64,000 nt of DNA from assembly GCA_013397455.1 (NCBI GenBank), contig VYZB01000124.1, positions 895,751 to 959,750 on the forward strand. Reading direction: 5' to 3'. Source of the stretch: Crotophaga sulcirostris (taxonomy: Eukaryota; Chordata; Aves; Cuculiformes; Crotophagidae). This document shows, in pieces, positions 46,421-58,848 of the stretch (positions are counted from its first letter, which is position 1; each line of letters opens with the position of its first letter). A model generated the notes under the pieces. It worked only from the letters and a program-made list of their open reading frames with translations, did no database searches and was not told the origin of the DNA. Made by a program: the position numbers and the translations under genes.

Positions 46421-48435
46421 CCAGGTGTGTCAGAGAACCTACAGGAAAAGGGAATTTCTGACGTCTCCACTTCATGTAAGAAAAGCTCTCTTTTACACTG
46501 CATATTCTTGAAAAAGCAACATTTACAGGTCTTCACTTACCATGCTTATAAAAGCTGCTCTGCAATTTTTTTTAAAGTGCTTGTTGAAATATTTCAAATT
46601 ATTAATTTTAATGCTTATGTATGGTGTATAAGAAGTGCAAGCAAGGAAAAGAAAATATATTGTGTGCTGTTTAGTGTAACAGCTTGTGATAACAAGAACT
46701 GCCATGAAGCTTACCTTAAAAAAGGAAGAGTTCAGGTTTTTTTTCTTTCTTTTTTTCTTACTCAAGATGAGAAAATAGTGCTGTTAAGCATCCCGGCTGA
46801 CACTGGGGCTCAAAGTGGGCTCTGGATATACACAAAGTGTTGAGCAGTTTGTAGATTGAGGTCCTAAGATTTTACACATCTGGGATCCACAACACGCTGT
46901 GTCCACATGGAAAAATCTGTGTAATACTTAACCTGCTGGGTGAGTTTAAATTCGCACAGCTAAGTCAGTGCAGCTGTAGTTGGTATGCGTGCAAACAGCC
47001 CTGGTAAGAATGGGCTTTTTGTTTAGATGTGTCAGTTAGGAACATCTTAAAATTAAGTATAACCAACACAAAGTATGAGTCGATTGTCATTGACACCAGT
47101 TTAGTTTGTGCAGTTTTTCAGTGAGAAGTGGAGTTGGTGTTCCTTTCCCCATGCACAATTTAATTGCTGTTCTTTAGAGAGGAAGTTTAAATCTCCAGCT
47201 GAGTGCATGCCAGACTCCTGACACGCATGACAATTGAACTGTGTCTTCTCTGCTGGCTATTTAACAACAGTATTGCATATAAAAATCACTTAAATTCAGT
47301 GACTTGGCCTAACTGAAAGTGGTGTTGGGTGCAAAGATAAAAATCAGGTAAGATGAAGTTGCCTTGTGAGCATAAAACTGAATATTGCCGTGATACTCTT
47401 ATTACAGTGATGATTTGGAAAAGAAAAAGTACCCCTGTACTGGTAGTTTGTTCACTTATTAAATCCATATCCACCCATGCACTGAGGTGCTGCTTCCCCT
47501 TTATTTATACCAAACTTGCTCATTATATTTAATTTTTTTTTTGTTACCGCAGGAACCCTGTTTGAGCTTTAGATGTGCCACCTTTTTGGAACACATTTTC
47601 TTGGCACAAAGTGGTGTGTTTTGTTGGTCTGTCACATCAAGCAATATCCTTGTCAGTGCCAGCTAATTGCTATCAATCAACTACAGAGCATGAAAGGCTG
47701 GTCTGACTGTTTATTAAAGCACGTTAAAAAGCATGGGCCACATGATTTCTTGTAAAATATGAGACAAGGAGGGTGGTTCTGCAGGAAATAGGCTGACACA
47801 TCTATGTTTTGCATTTAGGAACTGCCATGCAGGTGGGCAGATGAAGCAGGCGTGAGTGATTTATGTCAGGATTTAGTGCCTGTCACTTGGGAGTGAGTGT
47901 GAAAGTGGTCAGGAAGAAACTGCTCCTCCTCGATTGCTGAAGGGACCATCAAGGACCATCTGCCTGCTTACAAACTCTGCTGGCATGGCTGTTACTGACA
48001 GGACGAGAGCACAGGGCAGCAGAGGAATGCAGGTGATGCTGCACGTAATAGAGCTAAAACAATCCCCATGCATCCTATTTGGATAATTTAGGGGATAATT
48101 GACTGGAGTCTGAATTTTCCCCACTTGTCAATTCATTTGTGCACAGACTGTTCATGTTAGTGTGCGCCTGCCTCTTCGATTGTCTTGGCGTCCGACCTGG
48201 CATTTAAATCCCATGTAATTTATTAAGATAACAGCAGTTCATAGCCTGGTTATCCAGGGCTGCTGCTTTTTCTGCCTGCCTCGCTCATGGGTTCAAATCC
48301 AGGGATCCCTTGGAGGCCCTGCCAGCAGTAGGAGTGTGAGGAGCTGCGACCACTGCAAGTACCAGGAGTCTGTTCCCCCCAGAACTGTCACATCTGGTAC
48401 CGTATGTAGATCCAAAGCTCAAAAGGTCAGCGCTC

Positions 48436-48467
48436 GTGTGTGTGTGTGTGTGTGTTTGTGTGTGTGT
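48436..48467 (+). repeat. (TG)n microsatellite
   Basis: About 15 TG units with one T-rich interruption. It is a likely length-variable locus. Confidence 0.95.
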
Positions 48468-49617
48468 TTATTACCTTCCATTTAGCTCTCAGGAGTCCCA
48501 TTTCATGACCATCATCAGCCCTGGCCAGGCCATCAGGCAGGTCAGGAGTGTTATCTCCTTCTTTATGACTCTTGGATGTTTTTTTAGGGGAAGCAACCAT
48601 TCTTTCTCCCAAGCTCATTTGAAAGTTCTAGAAATAATGTTGGCTATCAATGTTTAAAACATTTTTATTCTTTAAGAGAAGCTGAGTGTTTACCTTAATT
48701 TTACAACAAGACCAAAACTTCAAACCCCGAAGCAATTGCAAGACTTCACGGCTGCCTGCAACAACAGCCGAAGTGTAGGAGAAAGAGCGGGGTTGAAAAT
48801 AGGGGCAAAACAGTTGTGCCTTGGGTTTGCCTCTCTTCTCTAACAACAGGAACCCTTCCTTTTCCCAGTGAAACGCTCACTGCTGCTTCCTGGTGCCCAG
48901 GGCATTCATAAACCAGTGCCAGGTCCCTCAGGATTTCTTTTTTTCCCTTGAAAACATGAAACTTAATTCTGGGAAATGTGACTTGGACAAAGCAAAACCA
49001 CCTGAATTCTGATGAGAAATGAACAGGCTCAGGGAGAAGGGGAAAGAATCACACACACCCCCCTTTTGTTGCTCTGTCTGCTGGATGGTGGAATACGTCA
49101 GTAATGTGTAATTTGTGTCTTGCATTTAAATACTGACGTTAGCTTTGGAAGATTCTTTCCAGATAAGTGTCTCGCTCTCAGACTGGAAGATGTGCTTTGT
49201 CCTTGCTGTGACCTTTGAAAGGTGGAGCAGATCTGCTGTTATTTCACAGGGGATTCCTGGTGGGGTTGGGGCTTTTATTCTGTAACAGAATTAGTTCACT
49301 TCTGCCCCTCCCAATTTATTTATAAGAAGCAAACAAACAGAATGTAAGCAAATAATCCGTAAAGCACTTGGACACTATGGATTTTCCTCCTTGTTAGATG
49401 ACATCTGTCTCACCATGCCCGTGCATGGTCACAAATTACATTTTAATTTCTTTGTAAACAGTATAGGAAAATATTTTCCAAATAGATTCCTCAAAGAGAT
49501 TGTTGGTAAAGGACATTAACAGGGCACTGTCCTACAAAAGTACAGCAAAGCTCCTGTTCTCTGTCACAAAATTTGCGTGTATCTTTAGAGAAATCCCTAA
49601 GAGCAGCGACCACCCGG

Positions 49618-49633
49618 GTCCACCCGGGTGGAC
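49618..49633. repeat. 16-bp perfect palindrome with partial tandem copy
   Basis: GTCCACCCGGGTGGAC equals its own reverse complement. The ten bases before it repeat the ACCCGGG core, so ACCCGGGT occurs twice 10 bases apart (49,612 and 49,622). It is an isolated CpG-containing site in AT-rich sequence. Confidence 0.95.
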
Positions 49634-50484
49634 TGTTTGAGAAGTACGTGCTCCCCAGTTGCGTATTAGTGTTCAGAATTCACTGGTATCTTTTCTAATC
49701 CATCACAGTCACCACCTAAGAAAACTCCTGAAAAGTTAGTAGGAGAGCTGGTCTTCAGCTGAGATAGCCTAACTTAAATGTGTAATGGAAAATAGCCTGA
49801 ATATTGAAGTAAGTCTTTAAATTTCATGTTACTTTAAAAACAGACTAATGTTTTGGAATAGTTTTTTTCCTTAAAAATGGAAAAAATATAAAACCACAAA
49901 AGAAAAATTTACTCATCAAGTTGTGAAAAAATAAAGCTATGGACATATAAAAAAAATGAAGGTGGGCTTAATAAAGATAAGGATCTCCGTAGGAGAAGCA
50001 GTGGGATTCTACTGCAGTTCCAGTTATAATTTTTGCTTTCTCTTCTCATACTTCCGGGCAAACCTCAGTCGTCTTTGTTAGAAATGGTGGACTTTTGTTT
50101 CTGAGAAGTTATACTTTGCTGATGAATTGAACTAGAAGTTTTTGCTGATAAAAAACAGCACCCAGGAGAGACAAGAGCACACGCTGTGTTAGTCCGTGCA
50201 GCGTTAGTGTTGTGGTATTTTGGTTCTTCATTGTAACCCATTTTCTTGAGGAATGTGGCTTTAAGTTGGTTGACTTCAGGCCACAGGGCCTGTGATATGG
50301 GCTTCTGTGGGGTTTACCACTACCAGATAAATCTTTGTTTTCTGCATGCTTGAATTGCATAGTTTTAAATTCACTGATTCAGAAGTATTTAAAATACCAA
50401 TGAAAATGAGACCACCTTAGAGTTTGTCAGATCTAGACTTTCCTCCTGACGTCTTCCTTTGGTTGGTAACTGGCAGGCTCTTGG

Positions 50485-50530
50485 CCCGTCTAGCCCTTCC
50501 TAGCCCATCTAGACCCGTCCTAGCGCTTCC
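50485..50530 (+). repeat. Imperfect 10-bp tandem repeat with CTAG cores
   Basis: About four to five copies of a decamer near CCCxTCCTAG, with CTAG at 50,490, 50,500, 50,509 and 50,520. The spacing is close to one helical turn. It looks like a small minisatellite. Confidence 0.85.
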
Positions 50531-51898
50531 ACGCTGCGACTCGTCTGGTGGAAAGAGTCACTGCCTTTCCTGAGCCATTTGCAATCAGAGTTCAGCATCT
50601 TGACTGCTATTGAACTTTCCCCTTTTTGTCACAAAATGTTGAAAGTGAGGAAGTGAGTATTTGTTTTTGGTTGTTCAAACCCAAACCACCTCAAAAGGGT
50701 TCAGTTTCTGGGAAGCAGGGAGCACGTTGGTAGGTTTGTAGATCTGTCATACAGTGTTCCTCAAAATGTTATTCAATCACTGCGTGTATTTTTAGTCACA
50801 GTTTATTTGTATTATGGTAGAAATTGGTGGTACTAAAGACAGAACAGACGTTCCCACTGCTGAGAACTTCGCTATGTAAGCCCAAAGAAAACTGAACCAG
50901 ATACAGTAAATAGGTGGAGGAAGAAAACCAAAGTCCCCAAAATGCAGTGGTATTTGTGTCGTAAACCCAACCAGAAATCCTGCCAGTGTCCGTTTGCTTG
51001 GTTACCAGGCAAGAACCGCTGGCAAACTGCAAAAGGCAGGAATGCCATTGGGAACACGCTGGCATTGTGTCCCAGGAAACCCATCAGATCTGCCTGTCAC
51101 TGAATAGGGAACAGATTTGATTCCCAGCTGCACTTCCAGAGGAAATGGGGAAAAGGAAGGGTCACAGGAGGTTTCTCTGTTGGCTGCGTAACCAGTTACG
51201 GGATTATTTGCCTTTTTGGTGCATGCAGTGACAAGTGCCTGCTCTGTATTTGTACACAACTTGAAAGCTGAAGGATTTGCATGCAATACCAGAGACACGA
51301 AAATGGACATATGGATGTTTGGAAGGAAGTGAAAGTTGTTTGGTTTCTGCAAACTGGTGCATTTAAAAATACATTGTCAAAAAACTTACAAACTTGCTTT
51401 TCCTTCAAGCAGTTCTGTGAGAGCTTGTTTAGGGGTTAATATTGCAGGTGTGAGTGACTTGAAGTTGTAAGAACCCTTGGAATGTGTAAAGAGGGGAAGG
51501 ATTCCGTAGATAAGGCTGAACTCTGAACTCGGGCACAATCCAGTTTCTGCGTTAATCTCCATCGATACAAACAGCATCGGCCGAGCCAGGGCCCTGCTCC
51601 TCCCCTCTGAGGAGGGCTGGTGCACCTGAGAAGAGGGCAGTGAAGGGAGGCACCATGTTAATCTGAAGCTTTGAGGCACGTACAGGAGTACAGGAAAAAA
51701 ACCAGAGGAGGTTTGTCAGTGCCACCTCATGAAACTTAGTCCTTTAGCAGGGGCTGGGAGGGGGGGTTGTAATCAGCCCATTGCTCTGACAGCACCACCG
51801 CTCCCCCTGCCCTTTCCCAGTCTTGTGCATCTCAGCATTCCCAGCGTTGCACATGGGTGAACTCTTGGGTTAAAAATTGCATTAAGAGAATCAGGCAC

Positions 51899-51914
51899 TT
51901 TTTTTTTTTTTTTT
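51899..51914 (+). repeat. Poly-T tract (16 T)
   Basis: An uninterrupted T run, possibly the poly-A tail of an unrecognised minus-strand insertion. Confidence 0.9.
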
Positions 51915-52564
51915 AATGTAATGTTTGTGCTCAGTGTGACTGGAGGAGGCATTGTGCTCTGGCCAACAGAACAGACTTGTGCAATAGCTGATACATGGGA
52001 GGTGTCCACGGAAGCACTGCTGGTGTCATTGGGAGCTCTACGGTGACTGTCGTGTGGCTATGGGAGCACCGAATGAGGTGCTGCCTGCTTGTGTGCAGGC
52101 AAGGATGAGCAGGGAAGAGAGACACTGATTGCAGCTGTTCTCTCATTTGGAAATATTTCAGTTTCAAAATGCTAAAAATCTGACTCACTCAAGACTCCAA
52201 GTCCAATATTTTAGACCTCTTTAGCTTGTTTTTAGGACCTGATTTTGATTGAACTGCACTCTTGCCCCCCCGAAATGGGCGTGTTAAGTAATAATTTGTC
52301 CTCAAAATTCTAAACCAGTGGTACAGGCAGAACAAACTGTTATCTGGTCACTCTGCCTGGAGCAACATCTCATGGCCTTATTCAAATCTGGAGGTTGCTA
52401 TGTCATTCTAGTTCTCATTTACTCAATACCTTCTTACATCATTCCAGCTGGTTTTCTGAGCTAGGACATAATTTATTTCCTTACGGTCAGGGTATATTGT
52501 GATCTTAACAACTGGGCACAGGCCTGAAGGGCAGAACAATTGGTTTCTATTTCTGTCTGTTGCT

Positions 52565-52655
52565 GAGTGATGGACTCAAAATCCTTGCCTCTGTTAACCT
52601 ATCTGCAAAAATGGAGATAATGCTGCTTATAGACTTATACAAAGCACTTGGGGGG
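52565..52655 (+). repeat. MIR-type SINE remnant (sense)
   Basis: The cues are 'gttaacctatctgcaaaaatgg', 'agataatgctgcttat' and 'tatacaaagcacttgg', which match the 3' part of MIR in order. The 5' half is not recognisable. Confidence 0.6.
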
Positions 52656-55265
52656 TTATCTTTTTCGATAGGCTGCTTGTTAGGGGAGGATAGAATGGCT
52701 TGAGTGCTTGTGCCAAAAGTAGACTGCGCTGAACATTTGGAGAAATGGATTTTAATGTAAATTTTCACTTGCTGCTAGTGAAAGCCAGAAGGGAAGAAGT
52801 GCTTCAAAAAGCAAGGCTCTCTGGCTTTTTCCTTTCAGGGCTCCTGGAGTGCGGGAAGCACAGCAGTTCCCATGAAAGGGATGCAACCCATGTTCTTAAT
52901 AAATGAGACTGGAAGATCCCTGGCAGGACCACATTCTTATTTAAACTGTTTCAAACTCTGCTACCAGTGCTGAAGGATGCAGTCCTGTGAGGTGTTAAAA
53001 GTACTCTGCTCCTCCACTCCTTCTTGGATAGGGACTGCCCAGCACCCTGCTGCTTGGAGCTGAGGCTCTTGCTTAGAAGATTCCTAATGAAATGGTCGGA
53101 CTTTGACGTGGAGATGAGACCAGAAAAGATACTCCTAGGACTCTGGACTGTACAGTACCTTTAATGTGTGTAGGGCAGGGATGGCAAAACTTCTTATTGT
53201 CAGGTGGAAACAGTGTTGTTTAGAGAGCATTATTGTTAGTATCAGCTTCTCTCTAGTACCAGACTTGGCGATGTCAAGGGCTCATATTCCTCATCTCTAC
53301 AAATTCCATATCTGGGAGAAGACTCCGATGGCACACTGGAATCTGTGTCCCTAGTTGCTGTGTTATGGGATGTGGGTAGGTCTGCTCTTAGACGTGGCCG
53401 TGCTCCCCCAGTGGCTCTTGTGCCCTGCCTACATCCTGCTCTGCCCTCGAGAGCTCTCGCCGACGGCTGAGGGTTGGGAAGGGGCAGCACTTGAGTAAGG
53501 AGTGTCTGCTGGGTTGCGTATAAACCTGTCCCTTATCACCTGCCACCACTTCTGTGAAAGGTTGCTCAAGGTTTAAAGTTCTGGGTTTGAGTAATCAGGC
53601 CAGGCCAGACCTCACAAAGGGGCACAAAGGCTGAATACAGCGCTGTAAACGCTGTCACCAAGGAAGTGCCTTGGTGTGTCTGAATTTACAGCCTTCCTGA
53701 GGCAATCCCAAACGCACTGCTTGGATTCTGCCTTTTAAAAAAGTATCCTCTTGACTGTATTTTTCAGCCCAGTTTCTGCCCCCTCCCCCTATTCATTTTT
53801 TTTAAGCCACCATTTTCTCCTTAGCTTCTTCTCTAGGGTTTTTTTTGTCATTATATCATGTTTCTCAGTGGAGATGCTTTTTTTTTTTTTCCTTCCCCAA
53901 AAAAAGGAAAGCAAAGCAGCCTCTCGTCAGAGGAATGTGCAAGCAGAGTACATTTAAGAGCCACATTCTGTGCTGCCATGGCAACCAGAGTTTTAAAAAT
54001 GATACCGTCGGTGTTCCAAAATGATGCAACCTACAATGAACATCAGGAATAATTAAGAAAAGTAGAGTGTGCTCTCGGCTCAAGAGACCAAATGATGAGG
54101 GGAACCATTTCTCTATGGATTTTTGTTTTCCCCCTCCAAAGTATCATTTACTGTTGTTCGGGCTTTTTCTGTGCTGGCAATACTTGCACAGGGGTCGATT
54201 CAGGTTTGTTAGAGATCTTAATGTTGGGTCCCTGAGTGGTTTTATAAGGTGACCTGTTGGTGAAACTGCTGAATCTGTCTGTCTGTCTATTTTAACAACT
54301 GCAGTGCTGGGATGCAGCTCTGCCAGGTAACCAGGTTGTGGCCCAAAACTCACCTTCTTACAAGGCCTTCCAGCCAGCGATGGTATCGCTAGCAAGGTGT
54401 TCTTGTTACAACACACAAGCTCTGTCAGTGTATAAAGACCATGCATTTGGTATCACCCCTTTTTACGCTTCATTTCCATTTTTCATTATAGTACTGGTAG
54501 TGCAGAGGGAGCAGTGAGATATGAAAGTCCCAGGGGTGGATGATGGTGCATGGAGGTGTCAAGAGGGCTTGGAAATGGCAGAGGTCACAGGTTAAGACCC
54601 TTTCCAGGGAAGAATAGCAGCAGTCTGGGCTTGCTAATGAAACGACTGGGATTTTTACTGTTGGGTAGAGAAAGTGAGGAGACTGGGAAAGAAGAGCAGC
54701 CCAAGCCTCTGTGAGGTCTCACGAAGCCTAATTGTGAACATTGCTGCTAATCTGATGAACTGGAGACCTTCTCCTCCCTCATTTTTTTCCAAATCAAAAA
54801 TTAACTTTTTTGCTAGATAAACTGTTCAGTCTGTGTAGGAGAATAAGACTGAGTCCTGCTGTTGCCTGGGCCCCAGAGAAGAAACTCTCTCTGCTAATTA
54901 AATTACTAAAATCCAAATAACCATGGAACTTCCAAACAGGATTGCTTTCTCTGGGGAAAGTCAGTGCATCTCCAGTTTGAGAACAGACATTCCTTTAATG
55001 GACAATGGAAGATTCTGCTCTTCTGCTGCTTCATCAGGGCTTCCTTGCCAACCAAACTCAGTATCTTAAACATAGGTTTGAGCATGAAGGCCGTGTAAAA
55101 CAACAAAATCGTGCTGACTTCAACTTCCTGAAAAGCTGTTAAGTTTGTCTTTCCTTTTCCGGCTCTGCGTGTATTCTGCTTTCTGTGCCCTGGCAGCTCG
55201 AACACTGAGAAGCCTTGAGAAACAGATTCTCTATTCTTTCAGGGTTGTTTAATGATGTATCTTAA

Positions 55266-55287
55266 ACAACAACAACAATAATAATTA
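55266..55287 (+). repeat. (CAA)n/(TAA)n microsatellite
   Basis: A short trinucleotide run of CAA units followed by TAA units. Confidence 0.9.
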
Positions 55288-56689
55288 AAGACCCAGCCAG
55301 CAGTGGATCGTACAAGGGCAGCTGACTCCCATATGCTATAGAATTAGTGGATTAGACATCCAGCAGCTAATTGCCACCCACGGCTGAACCTCCACACCCC
55401 CACGCTCCCTTCCCCCTCCAGCCGCATCCCCACCGGAAAGGAAGAGAGCGTCATCTTTGTGGTAACATGGAGTTTCTTGTTTGTAACTGTTGGAGGTGAA
55501 TCTGTAGAAGAACACCGAGTTCATGCCCCAACCACTTCCCAAGAGTCTGGTATTATAAGAATCTGATTTCTTTTTTCTTTTGCTGACGAGACAGATTGAA
55601 AGTGTATTTTACGGGCACACCCTTTCAGGTTTCTCTATCTCGTAGCTTGCATTAATTTTTAATCACTTCCTCCAGTTGGCATGCAACAACGCCTCCAAGG
55701 ACCAGCTGAATTTATTCTGAGGCAAGCACTGCTCAGCCTTTATCAAAAAATCTAAGGTGACATGACCTCAAAAACTTCAGAAAACGGATTCTAATTTCAG
55801 ATACACTGGTATGCATTGGCTTCAGGGGAGCAATCCGAGCCTCACTGAGGGTGGAATCTGTCCACAAGAAAAGCCCCTTGCACTGTAGAGAAAACTCAGG
55901 CTTTTGGATTTTCTGGACTATCTGTGTGTCTGTTAGCGGAGGGTTTGTTGTGCAATTATGGAATTACAGAATTGCTTCCTGGTTTTCAGGGCAAGAGAGA
56001 AGGCCCTGCAGGTCCATTAACCCTGTTGTTTTAGGTTTTTACTGTCGTGATATTTCAGCACCCAGTGAATACTTAAGAGGATGTGAATGTCTGTATATGG
56101 GTCCATACTCTAAAGGTCTGTGTATGAAATACTCTGTAGATGATTAAAGATGCCATTTCATTTCCCAGGTGATGTGACAAATTGATTCCAATTAGAACAT
56201 GTAACTAGAAAACCAGCGTGCGGGAAGGGGGATTTATAGCCTATTGAGTGGGAGTGACCTTTCCGTGTCAAGAATGTGTCCACCGTGTTCTGCAAGTGGC
56301 CGGCGCTGCGTTCATGGGCTCCAAACACTCTTGTTTCAATGTTCTGTTTCCAGGCAATTCTGTTTCCAGTGGCAGCTTTTAGTGCTGGAACCTCGCTCTC
56401 TGTCTGACAGCCTTTGCTTGCTGGTTCATAGGCTGAGAATTCAGGTCAGAGCCCTGCAAGGAGCTGCAGGTAATGTTTAGGGTGGAGCGTGCGGACACAC
56501 ACGCTCACGGCCCCGGGAATACAGAACGCAGCCCGCTGCTTCCATGCAAATGCTGCTCCAGAGCACTCGCAGGGGGTTGCCTGTCCTGGAGGCATACGAG
56601 GAAGTCATGCGGTGCTGCTGAATGGATTTGCCTTGGACATAGTCCCAGCCAGGGAAATTGTGTGACAATTTTAGGGCAAAGGTTCCCCT

Positions 56690-57285
56690 TGGGTGACATT
56701 TGACCGTATTTCAAACGCACTGTGCGCGTTACCGAGCCCGGGCGCGCTGCGCCTGTGCCTTGAGACAACCGAGGCGTTGGAGAACTAACGATCTGTTCTC
56801 TGGGGATGACCCCGCGTGTCTCTGGGCGACAAAGGAGCGCGTTGTGTCCACAGGCTGGGACAGGGCGTGCTGGCAGCACAGGGCCTTCACCCGGCCGTGC
56901 CTATGGAACGCGCCCGCGGAGCAATGGGTGCGACTGCGGCAGGTGGCACGGGTGCCAATGGAAGGCCATGGGCCACGCACCTCGCGCACCGGTACATTGT
57001 GCCGGAAAACCACACGTGGATTTACCAGGCCATCCAGGGAAAGCGGCCTCTCTTTCCCGGGCCTCCCTGCTGCAGCTTCGCGAATGCCTGGGAAATGCGT
57101 CAGCGCTGGCGCGGCGCGGGCAGCCGGGCAGACGGGGCGGAACAGCCGCAGTCTGGGCTCCCAGCCTCCTGGCGAGACGGAGAAACTCCTAATGGAGTGC
57201 CGGAGCCTCCCTCCCCGCCCTGCAGCGCCGCTGAAAAACACCCTGGCTCCCCGCCATGCCCTTTCGCGGTGACCTTGCCTGCAAA
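56690..57285. promoter_or_regulatory. Intragenic CpG island in SKI intron 1
   Basis: For about 600 bases the sequence is strikingly G+C- and CpG-rich compared with the AT-rich intron around it. It has a GC box (GGGGCGG at 57,134-57,140), a CACGTG E-box (57,013-57,018) and many GCGC words. Overlapping frames stay open on both strands (190 and 208 codons plus, 170 codons minus), as expected where stop codons are rare. None shows a known domain. It may be an orphan CpG island: an alternative SKI promoter, an antisense or noncoding promoter, or an enhancer-type island. Confidence 0.6.
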
Positions 57286-57630
57286 TAGCACGCAGGAATT
57301 TTTACAGGCACTGTGCACTTGGAAAAAAAGGGCTGGGGGGGTGTCAGGAGGGAGCTGGGGAGGGGCACGCTGGGCCCTTTGCTTCCAAAAGCAAATCGCA
57401 TCAGCTTCCCTTGTGTCTCCCCCCTCAAAAAAACCCCACTGAGCCCATGAATTGCAAATTCTGTCTCATTGTGCTTGCTCTTTTTTACAGTGCTGTAGAT
57501 TAATTTCTCTTTTCTGATGGGATGACGCGTTGTTGGGCTCTGAAGATGGAAGTAACTGATGGGTTTAAAGGGAATTGTTTAACGTGGTGGCAGGATGCTG
57601 CGCTGTTTGCACGTACAATTATTCTTTGGC

Positions 57631-57653
57631 ATGTATGTAAATAATACATACAT
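57631..57653. repeat. AT-rich inverted repeat (9-bp arms)
   Basis: ATGTATGTA (57,631-57,639) and TACATACAT (57,645-57,653) are perfect inverted arms around a 5-base loop. It probably arose from a TATG-type microsatellite. Confidence 0.9.
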
Positions 57654-57934
57654 AAAATACAGGGAGAGTGAGTGTGTATGAATGTATAAAAATGTTCATA
57701 TAGCCAGTTGTGCACGAACATAATGTAAAGTGATACTGGAATGGCTGTCTACTTCATATATATGTACATAAAAAGCAGCAGCGGCCATGGGCTAAAAATA
57801 ACCCCAAATTCTTCTCTCAGATTACATCAATTAAGCTTAGAAGATTTGATGTAAAAAGTTGGGCTGTTAAATTCTGTTTCAGAGTTACTGGTTCTGCTGG
57901 GACACTGATGCAGGCTGTAGAGATCTCTGGGCTT

Positions 57935-58020
57935 GGGGCACAGGAGCCACATGTAATTTTGCCTCTGACTGGCCGTGTGACGTTGAACAAGCTGCCTTGA
58001 CCTCTCCGTCTTCTGGCAGT
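57935..58020 (+). repeat. MIR-type SINE remnant (sense)
   Basis: The cues are 'aggagccacatg', 'gcctctgactggccgtgtgacgttgaacaagc' in outline, and 'cttgacctctccgtct'. They match the MIR core 'ctgtgtgaccttgggcaagt...cctctctg' in order, with heavy divergence. Confidence 0.6.
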
Positions 58021-58833
58021 GATAGAGCTTTGAAAGTCACAGGAAGGTATTCCTGCTGCTCAGTCCTTTGGTGCCATAAGGGAGGTTCTTGCTGTAGCTA
58101 CTTTGTGCAGTCTCTGGGGTGTGAGGGTGCTCAGCACTGTGCAGGATCGTGCTTTTCACACATTGCCACCTTGCTCTCAATCACCGACTTGGCTCGTGTA
58201 ACCTGTCGGTTGTTTCCCACTCTTCAGACATCTATTAGAACTTCATGATACAGAAGGGAAAATTGATTACCTGCTACCTAGTGACTTTAATTAAAACTTG
58301 TTTTTCTGGTCTGGTGTCCTGTGTTCCTGTCGGTGGCAGCCCGCTCCCAGTAGTCAGCAAGCTGCGTTTCACTGCTCTCAGAAGTTTGGCTGTTGCAATC
58401 CAAGGTAATTTTGTTTGTGCGAGATACTCATCTCCAAAGGAAGGGCCAAGAGCAGGGGTGAAAGAGAGGACAGGCGGCAGATGACTTAAGTGTTTCTATT
58501 AGGCCTTTCTGACAACCCCGATAATTCCTTAATGGCTTCCTAACAAAGGGTAACAGCATTACGTCTGAGAGGTTTTTTGGACCACTCTTCTCCTCGTTCA
58601 CTGGTGGGTACGAAGAAGTCGGAACCAGAAACCTCTGTGTCTGCGCTGGGTTGATTGGAGGCTGCAGCAGCATCCGAGCTCTTTTTATCTCCTATACAGA
58701 AAGGGAGTAATGGGCTAAATGGTGTTACGTGTGCATTCAGCTCTAGGAGTCATCGATACACGTTGTGCTGGTGGCGCCTTCTGCGTAAGCAACCCAGAGT
58801 ATCCCCAGAGGGTTTTGATACCTGAGGAAACGG

Positions 58834-58848
58834 AAAAAAAAAAAAAAA
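58834..58848 (+). repeat. Poly-A tract (15 A)
   Basis: An A run preceded by 'cctgaggaaacgg'. No larger element is recognised with confidence. Confidence 0.85.

Larger units (their letters stand above)
41941..56690. other. Intron 1 interior: no gene
   Basis: Contents are a moderately GC-rich patch (42,930-43,390), a possible old LINE fragment with a cryptic exon-like segment (46,334-46,481), a TG microsatellite (48,436-48,467), a 16-base palindrome (49,618-49,633), a decamer repeat (50,485-50,530), poly-T (51,899-51,914), a MIR remnant (52,565) and a CAA/TAA repeat (55,266-55,287). The longest frame, 46,169-46,843 (224 codons), is low in charged residues, shows no domain and overlaps the possible LINE fragment. 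I do not call it a gene. Confidence 0.6.

Noticed and set aside
46169..46843. 224-codon open frame in the intron
   Set aside because: No recognisable domain or composition of a real protein, no good start context seen, and it overlaps a possible old LINE fragment.
48290..48300. tRNA gene
   Set aside because: Only box-like motifs are present; no cloverleaf arms can be folded around them.
56816..57442. 208-codon open frame in the intragenic CpG island
   Set aside because: Competing frames on both strands are equally open, which points to base composition. No domain is recognised. The island itself is kept as a finding.
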